This document shows positions 1 to 8,260 of a stretch of DNA of 64,000 nucleotides, one piece after another. The translations under genes and the position numbers were made by a program. Source of the DNA: Pseudomonas sp. BGI-2 (GTDB lineage Bacteria; Pseudomonadota; Gammaproteobacteria; Pseudomonadales; Pseudomonadaceae); the NCBI RefSeq assembly GCF_004310295.1, contig NZ_SISB01000018.1:1-64000 (forward strand), given 5' to 3'. How positions within the stretch are numbered: position 1 is the stretch's first letter; every line of letters begins with the position of its first letter. Below the pieces are notes generated by a model. It was given only the letters and a program-made list of their open reading frames with translations, did not search any database and had not been told where the DNA came from.

Positions 1-471
1 CGGTTTACGTTCCACGCTTCCTTCCCACACTCGGTCGCCCTCATGCAGTTGCGCTTCGCTTCATTCGCTGTGGCCAGCTCAAGAGAGGACTTTCACCTCT
101 AGGATGGCGCCCATGCTGGGCGCACAAGTGCCTCGCCGTAAGGGCGAAACCGCCAGCCGCCGTTACCGCAGGAATGGATATGTACACCAGCAAGAGACTG
201 GTCGGCTACCAGGCCGCCATCGCGAGCAGGCTCACTCCCACAGTAGAAATGTGTACACCCGCAGAAACCAGGCCAATGTCCGACAATGAAACCAGCATTC
301 AGCCCCTTGCCCCCACGCCACAGCAGGCTACCATCAACAAACGGAAAAATAGTCCCAATCCCCCTCAAGTTGAAGGACCCCACTACCGACACAGTACTAA
401 TAGGGCAAATACTCAAAACAACAGCATTTCTGCCAAGCTACCGGCAAAAAACCCTGAGATTGATTGTCCCT
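1..471. other. Intergenic stretch with no supported gene
   Basis: I see no convincing gene here. The first 200 bases hold two strong hairpins: an imperfect one around 84-100 and a perfect GCGCCCA/TGGGCGC stem at about 107-123. A REP-like fragment (AGCAGGCTCACTCCCAC) lies near 226-242. The first part reads like the tail of a mobile or repeated element whose body is left of the window, but I cannot name it. The short reading frames here lack ribosome binding sites and recognisable products. Confidence 0.4.
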
Positions 472-500
472 TTGACTGCCATCACGGGATTGCCAATACT
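472..500 (+). promoter_or_regulatory. Candidate sigma-70 promoter of bifA
   Basis: A -35 box TTGACT (472-477) and a -10 box AATACT (495-500, 4 of 6 consensus) are separated by exactly 17 bases. They lie 44 bases upstream of the bifA start codon. This is a pattern match only. Confidence 0.4.
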
Positions 501-543
501 CATGGCAACTTGATGCTACCCGCACGGAACAAGGAATAACCCT

Positions 544-2595
544 TTGAAGCTGGAACTCAAGAACAGCTTGTCGGTGAAGTTGCTCCGGGTCGTGCTCCTG
601 TCGGCATTGATCGTCGGCGTGGTCTTGAGCTGCGCGCAGATCGTTTTCGATGCCTATAAAACACGCCAGGCCGTGGCCAGCGATGCCGAGCGCATCCTCG
701 ACATGTTCCGCGACCCCTCCACCCAGGCCGTCTACAGCCTGGACCGGGAAATGGGCATGCAAGTCATCGAAGGCCTGTTCCAGGACGCCGCCGTGCGCCA
801 GGCCTCCATCGGCCATCCCAACGAAGCCATGCTCGCGCAAAAGTCCCGTGAGTTGCAGCATTCAAACAGCCGCTGGCTGACCGACCTGATCCTCGGCAAA
901 GAGCGCACCTTCACCACCCAACTGGTAGGTCGCGGCCCGTACAGCGAATATTACGGCGACCTGAGCATCACCCTCGACACCGCCACCTACGGTCAGGGTT
1001 TCATAGTCCTCTCGGTGATCATCTTCATCTCCGGCGTGTTACGCGCCCTGGCCATGGGCCTGGTGCTGTACCTGGTCTACCACTGGCTGCTGACCAAACC
1101 GCTGTCGCGAATCATTGAACACCTGACCGAAATCAATCCGGACCGCCCCAGCGCACACAAAATTCCGCTGCTCAAGGGCCACGAAAAGAACGAACTGGGT
1201 ATCTGGATCAACACCGCCAACCAGTTGCTCGAATCCATCGAACGCAACACCCGCCTGCGCCACGAAGCGGAAAACAGCCTGCTGCGCATGGCCCAGTACG
1301 ACTTCCTCACCGGTCTGCCGAACCGTCAGCAATTGCAGCAGCAACTGGACAAGATCCTGGTCGACGCCGGTAAATTGCAACGTCGGGTTGCGGTGCTGGT
1401 AGTGGGTCTGGACGACTTCAAAGGCATCAACGAACAGTTCAGCTATCAGACCGGCGACCAGCTGCTGCTGGCCCTGGCCGATCGCCTGCGCGCTCACAGT
1501 GGTCGCCTCTGCGCCCTCGCCCGTCTCGGTGGCGATCAGTTCGCCCTGGTCCAGGCCGATATCGAACAACCTTATGAAGCCGCCGAACTGGCGCAAAGCA
1601 TTCTCGATGATCTGGAAGCGGCGTTTGCCCTCGATCATCAGGAAATCCGCCTGCGCGCGACCATCGGCATCACCCTGTTTCCCGAAGACGGCGACAGGAC
1701 CGAGAAACTGCTGCAAAAAGCCGAGCAGACCATGACGCTGGCGAAAACCCGCTCGCGCAACCGTTATCAGTTCTACATCGCCAGCGTCGACACCGAGATG
1801 CGCCGCCGCCGGGAACTGGAAAAAGACCTGCGCGACGCCCTGCGCCGGGACCAGTTCTACCTGGTCTACCAACCGCAGATCAGCTACCGCGATCACCGGG
1901 TGGTGGGCGTCGAGGCGCTGATTCGCTGGCAGCATCCCGAGCATGGCCTGGTGCCGCCCGACCTGTTCATCCCGTTGGCCGAACAGAACGGCACCATCAT
2001 CGCCATCGGCGAATGGGTGCTGGATCAGGCCTGCAAACAATTGCGCGAATGGCATGACCAGGGTTTCAGCGATCTGCGCATGGCGGTGAACCTGTCCACG
2101 GTACAACTGCACCACGCCGAGCTGCCGCGGGTGGTCAACAACCTGCTGCAGATGTACCGCCTTCCTCCTCGCAGCCTGGAACTGGAAGTTACCGAAACCG
2201 GCCTGATGGAAGACATCAGCACCGCCGCCCAGCATCTGTTGAGCCTGCGTCGCTCCGGCGCATTGATTGCGATCGACGATTTCGGCACCGGTTATTCGTC
2301 CTTGAGCTATCTGAAAAGCCTGCCGCTGGACAAGATCAAGATCGACAAGAGCTTTGTGCAGGACCTGCTCGATGACGACGACGATGCCACCATCGTTCGG
2401 GCGATCATCCAGCTGGGCAAGAGCCTGGGCATGCAGGTGATTGCCGAAGGCGTGGAAACCGCCGAGCAAGAAGCCTACATCATCTCCGAAGGCTGCCACG
2501 AAGGTCAGGGCTATCACTACAGCAAGCCGCTGCCGGCACGGGAATTGAGTGCCTACCTGAAACAGGCACAGCGCAGTAACGCGGCTATTTTGTAG
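544..2595 (+). CDS. bifA: BifA-type c-di-GMP phosphodiesterase (degenerate GGDEF + EAL)
   Basis: Membrane-bound enzyme expected to hydrolyse cyclic di-GMP and so control biofilm and swarming. The 683-residue protein has an N-terminal membrane segment (about 12-35), a periplasmic part, and a second hydrophobic segment near 155-185. A GGDEF domain follows whose signature reads GGDQF (about residue 329), then an EAL domain with intact EALIRW (about 455) and DDFGTGYSSL motifs. The GGDQF variant, the length and the position next to the imelysin cluster match P. aeruginosa BifA (PA4367), where the GGDEF half is not a cyclase. The start is TTG with AAGGAA 8 bases upstream; no nearby ATG fits the signal-anchor. 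Single gene, ending in a long inverted repeat. Confidence 0.85.
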   Translation: MKLELKNSLSVKLLRVVLLSALIVGVVLSCAQIVFDAYKTRQAVASDAERILDMFRDPSTQAVYSLDREMGMQVIEGLFQDAAVRQASIGHPNEAMLAQKSRELQHSNSRWLTDLILGKERTFTTQLVGRGPYSEYYGDLSITLDTATYGQGFIVLSVIIFISGVLRALAMGLVLYLVYHWLLTKPLSRIIEHLTEINPDRPSAHKIPLLKGHEKNELGIWINTANQLLESIERNTRLRHEAENSLLRMAQYDFLTGLPNRQQLQQQLDKILVDAGKLQRRVAVLVVGLDDFKGINEQFSYQTGDQLLLALADRLRAHSGRLCALARLGGDQFALVQADIEQPYEAAELAQSILDDLEAAFALDHQEIRLRATIGITLFPEDGDRTEKLLQKAEQTMTLAKTRSRNRYQFYIASVDTEMRRRRELEKDLRDALRRDQFYLVYQPQISYRDHRVVGVEALIRWQHPEHGLVPPDLFIPLAEQNGTIIAIGEWVLDQACKQLREWHDQGFSDLRMAVNLSTVQLHHAELPRVVNNLLQMYRLPPRSLELEVTETGLMEDISTAAQHLLSLRRSGALIAIDDFGTGYSSLSYLKSLPLDKIKIDKSFVQDLLDDDDDATIVRAIIQLGKSLGMQVIAEGVETAEQEAYIISEGCHEGQGYHYSKPLPARELSAYLKQAQRSNAAIL

Positions 2596-2598
2596 ATA

Positions 2599-2692
2599 TC
2601 AAAAGATCGCAGCCTCGTTTCACTCGACAGCTGCTACGGGTCCTTGTGCTTCTGTAGCAGCTGTCGAGTGAAACGAGGCTGCGATCTTTTGA
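2599..2692. repeat. Long perfect inverted repeat after bifA
   Basis: Two 39-base arms (2599-2637 and 2654-2692) are perfect reverse complements around a 16-base loop. The arms carry GATCGCAGCCTCGTTTCACT, a dispersed repeat I associate with fluorescent pseudomonads. It could end bifA transcription through its hairpin, but no T-run follows. Confidence 0.8.
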
Positions 2693-2748
2693 TCCACGAC
2701 ACAACTCGTGTGAATAAGAAATATTTCCAGCTACAACCCTTTACACAT

Positions 2749-2767
2749 AATGCGAAAGATTTGCATT
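2749..2767. promoter_or_regulatory. Candidate Fur box upstream of imelysin cluster
   Basis: AATGCGAAAGATTTGCATT matches the Pseudomonas-style Fur consensus AATGAGAATNATTCTCATT at 14 of 18 informative positions. It forms the core of a 27-base near-palindrome (2745-2771, 11 of 13 pairs) with outer arms ACATAATGC/GCATTATGT. It lies 60-80 bases before the first gene of an iron-associated gene set, which supports iron-dependent repression. Another dimeric regulator cannot be excluded. Confidence 0.55.
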
Positions 2768-2828
2768 ATGTCGCAGTTTTGCGCACTCGCTGCGCCATAC
2801 CACCCCCTCTCGAAGCAGGATGTTCGCC

Positions 2829-4178
2829 ATGATTCGTATGCCTCTGGCTACCGCCAGTCTGTTGGCCATCGCTATTTCCCTCGCCGGTTGTGGCGAAGGC
2901 AAAGACAAGACCGCCGCTGCGCCTGCGCCGACGCCAGCTGCCAGCACCGCTGCTGCTCCAGCAGCCGCCCCTGCCGCTACCAGCAAAGTCGACGAAGCCG
3001 CCGCCAAAGCCGTTGTCGCGCATTACGCCGACATCGTCTTCGCCGTTTACAGCGATGCCGAATCCACCGCGAAAACCCTGCAAACCGCCGTCGACGCCTT
3101 CCTCGCCAAGCCGAACGCCGCCACCCTGAAAGCCGCAAAGGCTGCCTGGGTTGCTGCCCGCGTTCCTTACCTGCAGAGCGAAGTGTTCCGCTTCGGCAAC
3201 ACCATCATCGACGACTGGGAAGGTCAGGTGAACGCCTGGCCACTGGACGAAGGCCTGATCGACTACGTCGACAAGTCCTACGAGCACGCACTGGGTAACC
3301 CGGGCGCCACGGCCAATATCATCGCCAACGTCCAGGTTCAGGTCGGCGAAGACAAGATCGACGTCAAAGACATCACCCCGGAAAAACTCGCCAGCCTGAA
3401 CGAGCTGGGCGGTTCCGAGGCCAACGTCGCCACCGGCTACCACGCCATCGAATTTCTGCTCTGGGGCCAGGACCTGAACGGCACCGGCCCTGGCGCCGGC
3501 AACCGTCCAGCCTCCGATTACCTGGAAGGCAAAGGCGCCACTGGCGGTCACAACGATCGTCGTCGCGCTTACCTGAAGTCCGTGACCCAGTTGCTGGTCA
3601 GCGACCTGGAAGAAATGGTCGGTAACTGGAAGCCGAACGTGGCCGACAACTACCGCGCCACTCTGGAAGCGGAACCGGTTGATACCGGCCTGCGCAAAAT
3701 GCTGTTCGGCATGGGCAGCCTGTCCTTGGGCGAACTGGCGGGCGAGCGCATGAAGGTTTCCCTGGAAGCCAACTCCCCTGAAGACGAACACGATTGCTTC
3801 AGCGACAACACCCATAACTCGCAGTTCTACGATGCCAAGGGCGTTCGTAACGTCTACCTGGGCGAATACACCCGCGTCGACGGCACCAAAATGACCGGCG
3901 CCAGCCTGTCGTCCCTGGTGGCCAAGGCCGACCCGGCTGCCGACACCGCGCTGAAAGCCGACCTGGCCGCCACCGAAGCCAAAATGCAGGTCATCGTCGA
4001 TCACGCCAACAAGGGTGAGCACTACGACCAGCTGATCGCCGCCGGCAACACCGCTGGCAACCAGATCGTCCGTGACGCTATCGCATCCCTGGTCAAGCAG
4101 ACCGGTTCGATCGAAGCCGCCGCTGGCAAACTGGGCATCACCGACCTGAACCCGGACAACGCTGATCACGAGTTCTGA
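2829..4178 (+). CDS. icmP: Imelysin-family lipoprotein (IcmP-like)
   Basis: Surface or periplasm-facing lipoprotein of the imelysin family, linked to iron handling. In P. aeruginosa the homologue is called insulin-cleaving metalloproteinase outer membrane protein. The 449-residue protein starts with a lipoprotein signal ending LAGC, then an Ala/Pro-rich linker (about 25-55) and two imelysin repeats. The family motif GxHxxE is present as GYHAIEF near residue 200. I chose ATG 2829 because AGGAT sits 9 bases upstream; the in-frame ATG at 2820 directly abuts the purines and would put extra residues before the signal. It is the first gene of a four-gene cluster headed by a Fur-like box. A hairpin with a TTCG loop (4204-4221) and a repeat follow before the next gene. 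Confidence 0.82.
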   Translation: MIRMPLATASLLAIAISLAGCGEGKDKTAAAPAPTPAASTAAAPAAAPAATSKVDEAAAKAVVAHYADIVFAVYSDAESTAKTLQTAVDAFLAKPNAATLKAAKAAWVAARVPYLQSEVFRFGNTIIDDWEGQVNAWPLDEGLIDYVDKSYEHALGNPGATANIIANVQVQVGEDKIDVKDITPEKLASLNELGGSEANVATGYHAIEFLLWGQDLNGTGPGAGNRPASDYLEGKGATGGHNDRRRAYLKSVTQLLVSDLEEMVGNWKPNVADNYRATLEAEPVDTGLRKMLFGMGSLSLGELAGERMKVSLEANSPEDEHDCFSDNTHNSQFYDAKGVRNVYLGEYTRVDGTKMTGASLSSLVAKADPAADTALKADLAATEAKMQVIVDHANKGEHYDQLIAAGNTAGNQIVRDAIASLVKQTGSIEAAAGKLGITDLNPDNADHEF

Positions 4179-4220
4179 TCAACGCTGGCTGAGTGACTAA
4201 AGAGGCGACCTTCGGGTCGC

Positions 4221-4325
4221 CGATCGTTCCCACGCTCTGCGTGGGAATGCCTCAACGGACGTTCGGCGTTTGATGTGACGCAGAGCGTCACGGGCTGCAT
4301 TCCCACGCAGAGCGTGGGAACGATC
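4221..4325. repeat. Inverted repeat pair (CGTTCCCACGCTCTGCGTGGG family)
   Basis: Arms at 4222-4250 and 4297-4325 are reverse complements carrying CGTTCCCACGCTCTGCGTGG, a dispersed Pseudomonas repeat. Each arm is itself a short palindrome. It separates the first imelysin gene from the di-haem oxidoreductase, so the four genes may not form one uninterrupted transcript. Confidence 0.8.
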
Positions 4326-4423
4326 AACTGATGCACATCAACCAAACGATAATTCCTCTTATTCAATCTCCCCTGCCCTGTTAGACTTTGCGCCCTTGTT
4401 TTGCTCGTCTTGCAGGATGTCTG

Positions 4424-5851
4424 ATGCCCTCGCTGCTTCTTCGCTTGTCCGCACTGTTTCTGGCCCTGGGCCTGAGTGCCTGCGATGACGCCCCGCGTTT
4501 TACCAAGGCCGAACCCGGTGAAGCCCGGTCCGGTGGCGCAGCGACCGTGCGCAAGACCGATCAGAATTCCTTCTCCCTGCCCTCCGCGAACCTGTCGCCG
4601 TCTCGGCGCGTGGATTTCAGCGTCGGCAACAGCTTCTTCCGCAACCCCTGGGTGATCGCCCCCTCGACCACCACCGCCCGGGACGGCCTCGGTCCCCTGT
4701 TCAATACCAACGCCTGTCAGGGCTGCCACATCAAGGACGGCCGCGGTCATCCGCCGACGCCCGATGCAGTGAACGCGGTATCGATGCTGGTGCGCCTGTC
4801 GATCCCGGACGCGCCTGCCTATGCCAAAGTCATCGAGCAGCTCGGCGTGGTCCCCGAGCCGGTCTACGGCGGTCAGTTCCAGGACATGGCCGTGCCCGGC
4901 GTGACCCCGGAAGGCAAAGTACGCGTCGATTACGCGCCCGTGCCGGTCCGTTTCAAGGACGGCACCGAAATCGAGTTACGCAAGCCCAGCCTGAACATTA
5001 CCCAGCTGGGTTACGGCCCGATGCACCCCGACACCCGTTTCTCGGCGCGCGTGGCCCCGCCGATGATTGGCCTGGGCTTGCTCGAAGCCATCCCCGACGA
5101 GGCGATCCTGGCCAACGCCGAAGCTCAGGCCAAGGATAAAAACGGCATCGCCGGACGTCCGAACCGGGTCTGGGACGACACGCAGCAGAAGACCGTTCTC
5201 GGCCGCTTCGGCTGGAAAGCCGGGCAACCGAACCTCAATCAACAGAACGTTCACGCGTTTTCCGGCGACATGGGCCTGACCACCAGCCTGAGGCCCATCG
5301 ACGACTGCACCGACGCGCAAACCGCGTGCAAACAGGCGCCGAACGGCAACGGCCCGAATGGCGATCCGGAAGTCAGCGATAACATCCTGCGCCTGGTGCT
5401 GTTCTACAGCCGCAACCTGGCTGTACCGGCCCGGCGCGACGTCAACGCGCCCGAAGTGCTGGCCGGCAAGAACCTGTTTTTCCAGGCCGGATGCCAATCC
5501 TGTCACACACCGAAATACACCACCGCCGCCAACGCCGCCGAACCTGAATTGGCGAATCAAGTGATTCGCCCTTACAGCGATCTGCTGCTGCACGACATGG
5601 GCGACGGTCTGGCCGACAACCGCAGCGAATTCCAGGCCAGTGGCCGCGACTGGCGCACCCCGCCGTTGTGGGGCATCGGCCTGACGCAGGCGGTCAGTGG
5701 GCACACCCAGTTCTTGCATGACGGCCGCGCGCGCAATCTGCTTGAAGCCGTGCTCTGGCATGGCGGCGAAGCGCAAGCGGCCCAGCAACAGGTTTTGTCT
5801 TTCAATGCCGAGCAGCGCGCTGCGTTGCTGGCGTTTTTGAATTCCCTTTAA
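4424..5851 (+). CDS. Di-haem c-type oxidoreductase, DUF1111 family (lipoprotein)
   Basis: Exported c-type cytochrome of the DUF1111 group, related to MauG and di-haem peroxidases and often annotated thiol oxidoreductase. The 475-residue protein has a lipoprotein signal (LSAC near residue 20) and two haem-attachment motifs, CQGCH near residue 97 and CQSCH near 355. I chose ATG 4424 because AGGA lies 6 bases upstream and it gives a clean signal peptide; a TTG at 4388 is possible but lacks a site. The gene sits between two imelysin genes, the usual arrangement for iron-regulated imelysin/di-haem clusters. The substrate is unknown; a periplasmic iron redox role is inference from context. Confidence 0.82.
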   Translation: MPSLLLRLSALFLALGLSACDDAPRFTKAEPGEARSGGAATVRKTDQNSFSLPSANLSPSRRVDFSVGNSFFRNPWVIAPSTTTARDGLGPLFNTNACQGCHIKDGRGHPPTPDAVNAVSMLVRLSIPDAPAYAKVIEQLGVVPEPVYGGQFQDMAVPGVTPEGKVRVDYAPVPVRFKDGTEIELRKPSLNITQLGYGPMHPDTRFSARVAPPMIGLGLLEAIPDEAILANAEAQAKDKNGIAGRPNRVWDDTQQKTVLGRFGWKAGQPNLNQQNVHAFSGDMGLTTSLRPIDDCTDAQTACKQAPNGNGPNGDPEVSDNILRLVLFYSRNLAVPARRDVNAPEVLAGKNLFFQAGCQSCHTPKYTTAANAAEPELANQVIRPYSDLLLHDMGDGLADNRSEFQASGRDWRTPPLWGIGLTQAVSGHTQFLHDGRARNLLEAVLWHGGEAQAAQQQVLSFNAEQRAALLAFLNSL

Positions 5852-5877
5852 TACGTATTCCATAGCGGGAGCCCGAC

Positions 5878-6942
5878 ATGTTCCGTCCCAAATTGTTGTT
5901 CACCAGCCTTGCCGCACTCGCCCTCGGCGCTTGCTCGCCACAGGACCCGCAAGCCGTTACCTCGGCCGCCATCGCCAAATCGGTGATCCTGCCGACCTAC
6001 ACCCGTTGGGTTGAAGCCGACCGCCAATTGGCCGTCAGTGCGCTCGCCTACTGCGAAGGCAAGGAAAACCTCGACACCGCCCGCGCCGACTTCCTGCACG
6101 CACAGAAAGCCTGGGCCGAGTTGCAACCGCTGCTGATCGGGCCGCTGGCCGAAGGCAATCGCGCCTGGCAGGTGCAGTTCTGGCCGGACAAGAAAAACCT
6201 GGTCGGCCGTCAGGTCGAGCAGCTGGTCACCGCGCAGCCGCAGATCGATGCCGCCGCCCTGGCCAAGTCCAGCGTTGTGGTGCAAGGCCTCTCGGCCTAT
6301 GAATACATTCTGTTCGACAGCAAGCCGGACGTGGCCAACGACGCGCAAAAAGCCAAGTACTGCCCACTGCTGAAGGCGATTGGCGAGCGTCAGAAACTGC
6401 TGGCCGAAGAGATTCTGCAAAGCTGGAACAACACCGACGGCATGCTCGCGCAGATGAGCAAATTCCCCAACCAGCGCTACGCCGACTCCCACGAGGCTAT
6501 CGCCGATCTGCTGCGTGTGCAGGTCACCGCCCTCGACACTTTGAAGAAAAAACTCGGCACGCCGATGGGCCGCCAGAGCAAGGGCGTACCGCAACCGTTC
6601 CAGGCCGATGCATGGCGCAGCCAGTCGTCCCTGACGGGCCTTGAAGCCAGCCTCGCCGCCGCCAGAACCGTGTGGGAAGGCGTCGACAACAAAGGCCTGC
6701 GCGGCCTGTTGCCAAGCGAGCAGAAACCGTTGGCCGACAAGATCGATGCCGCTTACGCCGCGTCCCTGAAACTGTTCGCCAGCAATCAGCGTCCGCTGAC
6801 CGAGATGCTCAACGACGATGCCGGTCGCCAGCAACTCAACGATATCTACGACAGCCTCAACGTCGTCCATCGCCTGCACGAAGGCGAACTGGCCAAGGCG
6901 CTGGGCATCCAACTGGGCTTCAACGCCAACGACGGTGACTGA
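5878..6942 (+). CDS. Second imelysin-family lipoprotein
   Basis: A 354-residue lipoprotein (signal ending LGAC) of the imelysin superfamily, shorter than the first copy. The region equivalent to GxHxxE reads SAYEYILF (near residue 141), so the metal-type histidine is not conserved, as in other members of this shorter branch. It starts 27 bases after the di-haem gene, with CGGGAG about 6 bases before the ATG, and its TGA overlaps the next start by one base. These three genes therefore look co-transcribed. Role inferred from context: a periplasmic iron-related binding protein. Confidence 0.8.
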   Translation: MFRPKLLFTSLAALALGACSPQDPQAVTSAAIAKSVILPTYTRWVEADRQLAVSALAYCEGKENLDTARADFLHAQKAWAELQPLLIGPLAEGNRAWQVQFWPDKKNLVGRQVEQLVTAQPQIDAAALAKSSVVVQGLSAYEYILFDSKPDVANDAQKAKYCPLLKAIGERQKLLAEEILQSWNNTDGMLAQMSKFPNQRYADSHEAIADLLRVQVTALDTLKKKLGTPMGRQSKGVPQPFQADAWRSQSSLTGLEASLAAARTVWEGVDNKGLRGLLPSEQKPLADKIDAAYAASLKLFASNQRPLTEMLNDDAGRQQLNDIYDSLNVVHRLHEGELAKALGIQLGFNANDGD

Positions 6943-8054
6943 TGAGGGCGAGTGCCATGCTGCGACGTCAGGCTCTGACTTTAGGTAGTTTGCTGCTGGG
7001 AGCAGTGACACTGGGCGGCTGGACGCTGTTCAAGCAAAAGGACAAAAGCCCGCTGCTGCTTTCGGCGCGGGACGATGGCGACGGCAAGCATTACGCCGTC
7101 GGTTATCGGCTGGACGGCACCCGGGTGTTTGCCACCCAGGTCGGCCAGCGTTGCCACGACATCATCAACCACCCGACGCTGCCGATCGCACTGTTCATCG
7201 CCCGCCGCCCAGGCACCGAGAGTTACCTGATCGACCTGCGCGACGGCGCGCTGCTGCAAACCGTGGTTTCGTTGCCGAACCGGCATTTCTACGGTCACGC
7301 GGTGATTCACAAGAGCGGCGACTGGCTGTACGCCACCGAAAACGACACCTCCGATCCGGGTCGCGGTCTGTTGGGCGTATACAAGTTCGAAGGTGAACGG
7401 CTGGTGCACAGCGGTGAGATTTCTACCCACGGCATCGGCCCGCATCAGGTGTCGTGGATGCCGGATGGCGAGACGCTGGTGGTGGCCAACGGCGGCATTC
7501 GCACCGAGGCGGAAAGCCGGGTCGAGATGAACCTCAATGCCATGGAGCCGAGCCTGGTGTTGATGCAACGCGACGGCACCCTGCTGAGCAAGGAAACCCT
7601 CGCCCAGCAGATGAACAGCGTACGGCATTTGGGAATCGCCAGCGACGGCACCATCGTCGCCGGTCAGCAGTTCATGGGACCGTCCCACGAGTCTTCGGAA
7701 CTGCTGGCGATCAAACGTCCCGGGCAACCGTTCGTGGCGTTTCCGGTGCCCGAGCATCAGTTGCAGGCGATGGGGCATTACACCGCCAGCGTTGCGGTCC
7801 ACAGTGAGTTGCGGCTGATCGCGTTGACCGCGCCACGGGGCAACCGCTTTTTTATCTGGGACATGGACAGCGGCGAAGTGCGACTGGATGCGCCGCTTCC
7901 CGATTGCGCCGGGGTGGGTGCGGTGGCGGATGGGTTTGTCGTGACGTCGGGTCAGGGACGCTGCCGGTACTACGATTGCCGCCAGACAAATCTGGTTGCA
8001 AAACCGCTCGATCTTCCCGCAGGGCTCTGGGACAACCACCTGCACCTCATCTGA
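6942..8054 (+). CDS. DUF1513 beta-propeller protein, probable Tat substrate
   Basis: A 370-residue DUF1513 protein, always seen with imelysin and di-haem genes in pseudomonads. The N-terminus has a twin arginine (LRRQAL) before a hydrophobic stretch, consistent with Tat export. The rest is repetitive beta-sheet sequence of WD/YVTN-propeller type (for example HGIGPHQVSWMPDG). The start overlaps the preceding stop by one base (ATG 6942); ATG 6957, directly at the RR motif, is an alternative. Function unknown. Its place as the last gene of the cluster suggests a periplasmic partner of the imelysins. Confidence 0.78.
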   Translation: MRASAMLRRQALTLGSLLLGAVTLGGWTLFKQKDKSPLLLSARDDGDGKHYAVGYRLDGTRVFATQVGQRCHDIINHPTLPIALFIARRPGTESYLIDLRDGALLQTVVSLPNRHFYGHAVIHKSGDWLYATENDTSDPGRGLLGVYKFEGERLVHSGEISTHGIGPHQVSWMPDGETLVVANGGIRTEAESRVEMNLNAMEPSLVLMQRDGTLLSKETLAQQMNSVRHLGIASDGTIVAGQQFMGPSHESSELLAIKRPGQPFVAFPVPEHQLQAMGHYTASVAVHSELRLIALTAPRGNRFFIWDMDSGEVRLDAPLPDCAGVGAVADGFVVTSGQGRCRYYDCRQTNLVAKPLDLPAGLWDNHLHLI

Positions 8055-8068
8055 CTCCCCCGCCCCTT

Positions 8069-8160
8069 GTAGGAGCGAAGCTTGCTCGCGAAAGCGGTAT
8101 GTCGGCCAACTTAAATGCTGACTGATACACCGCTTTCGCGAGCAAGCTTCGCTCCTACAG
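8069..8160. repeat. REP inverted pair
   Basis: Two REP-type arms (GTAGGAGCGAAGCTTGCTCG near 8070 and its reverse complement ending near 8159) face each other around a loop of about 30 bases. It separates the DUF1513 gene from the RND operon. Confidence 0.85.
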
Positions 8161-8260
8161 GTTTTGCGCCATCCTGTAATAAGTGGCAGTTGGATTCACC
8201 GCCACACTCGGAGTAATGTGCCCCACTGTCTCACCTGATTTTCTCCAAGGAAGTGGAAAT

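Noticed and set aside
1039..2517. Long open frame on the minus strand opposite bifA (492 codons)
   Set aside because: It is antisense to a clear GGDEF/EAL gene. Long antisense frames are normal in high-GC Pseudomonas genes, and the product matches nothing.
2766..4169. 467-codon minus-strand frame opposite the first imelysin gene
   Set aside because: Gly/Val-rich antisense product, while the plus strand has a lipoprotein signal and GxHxxE motif.
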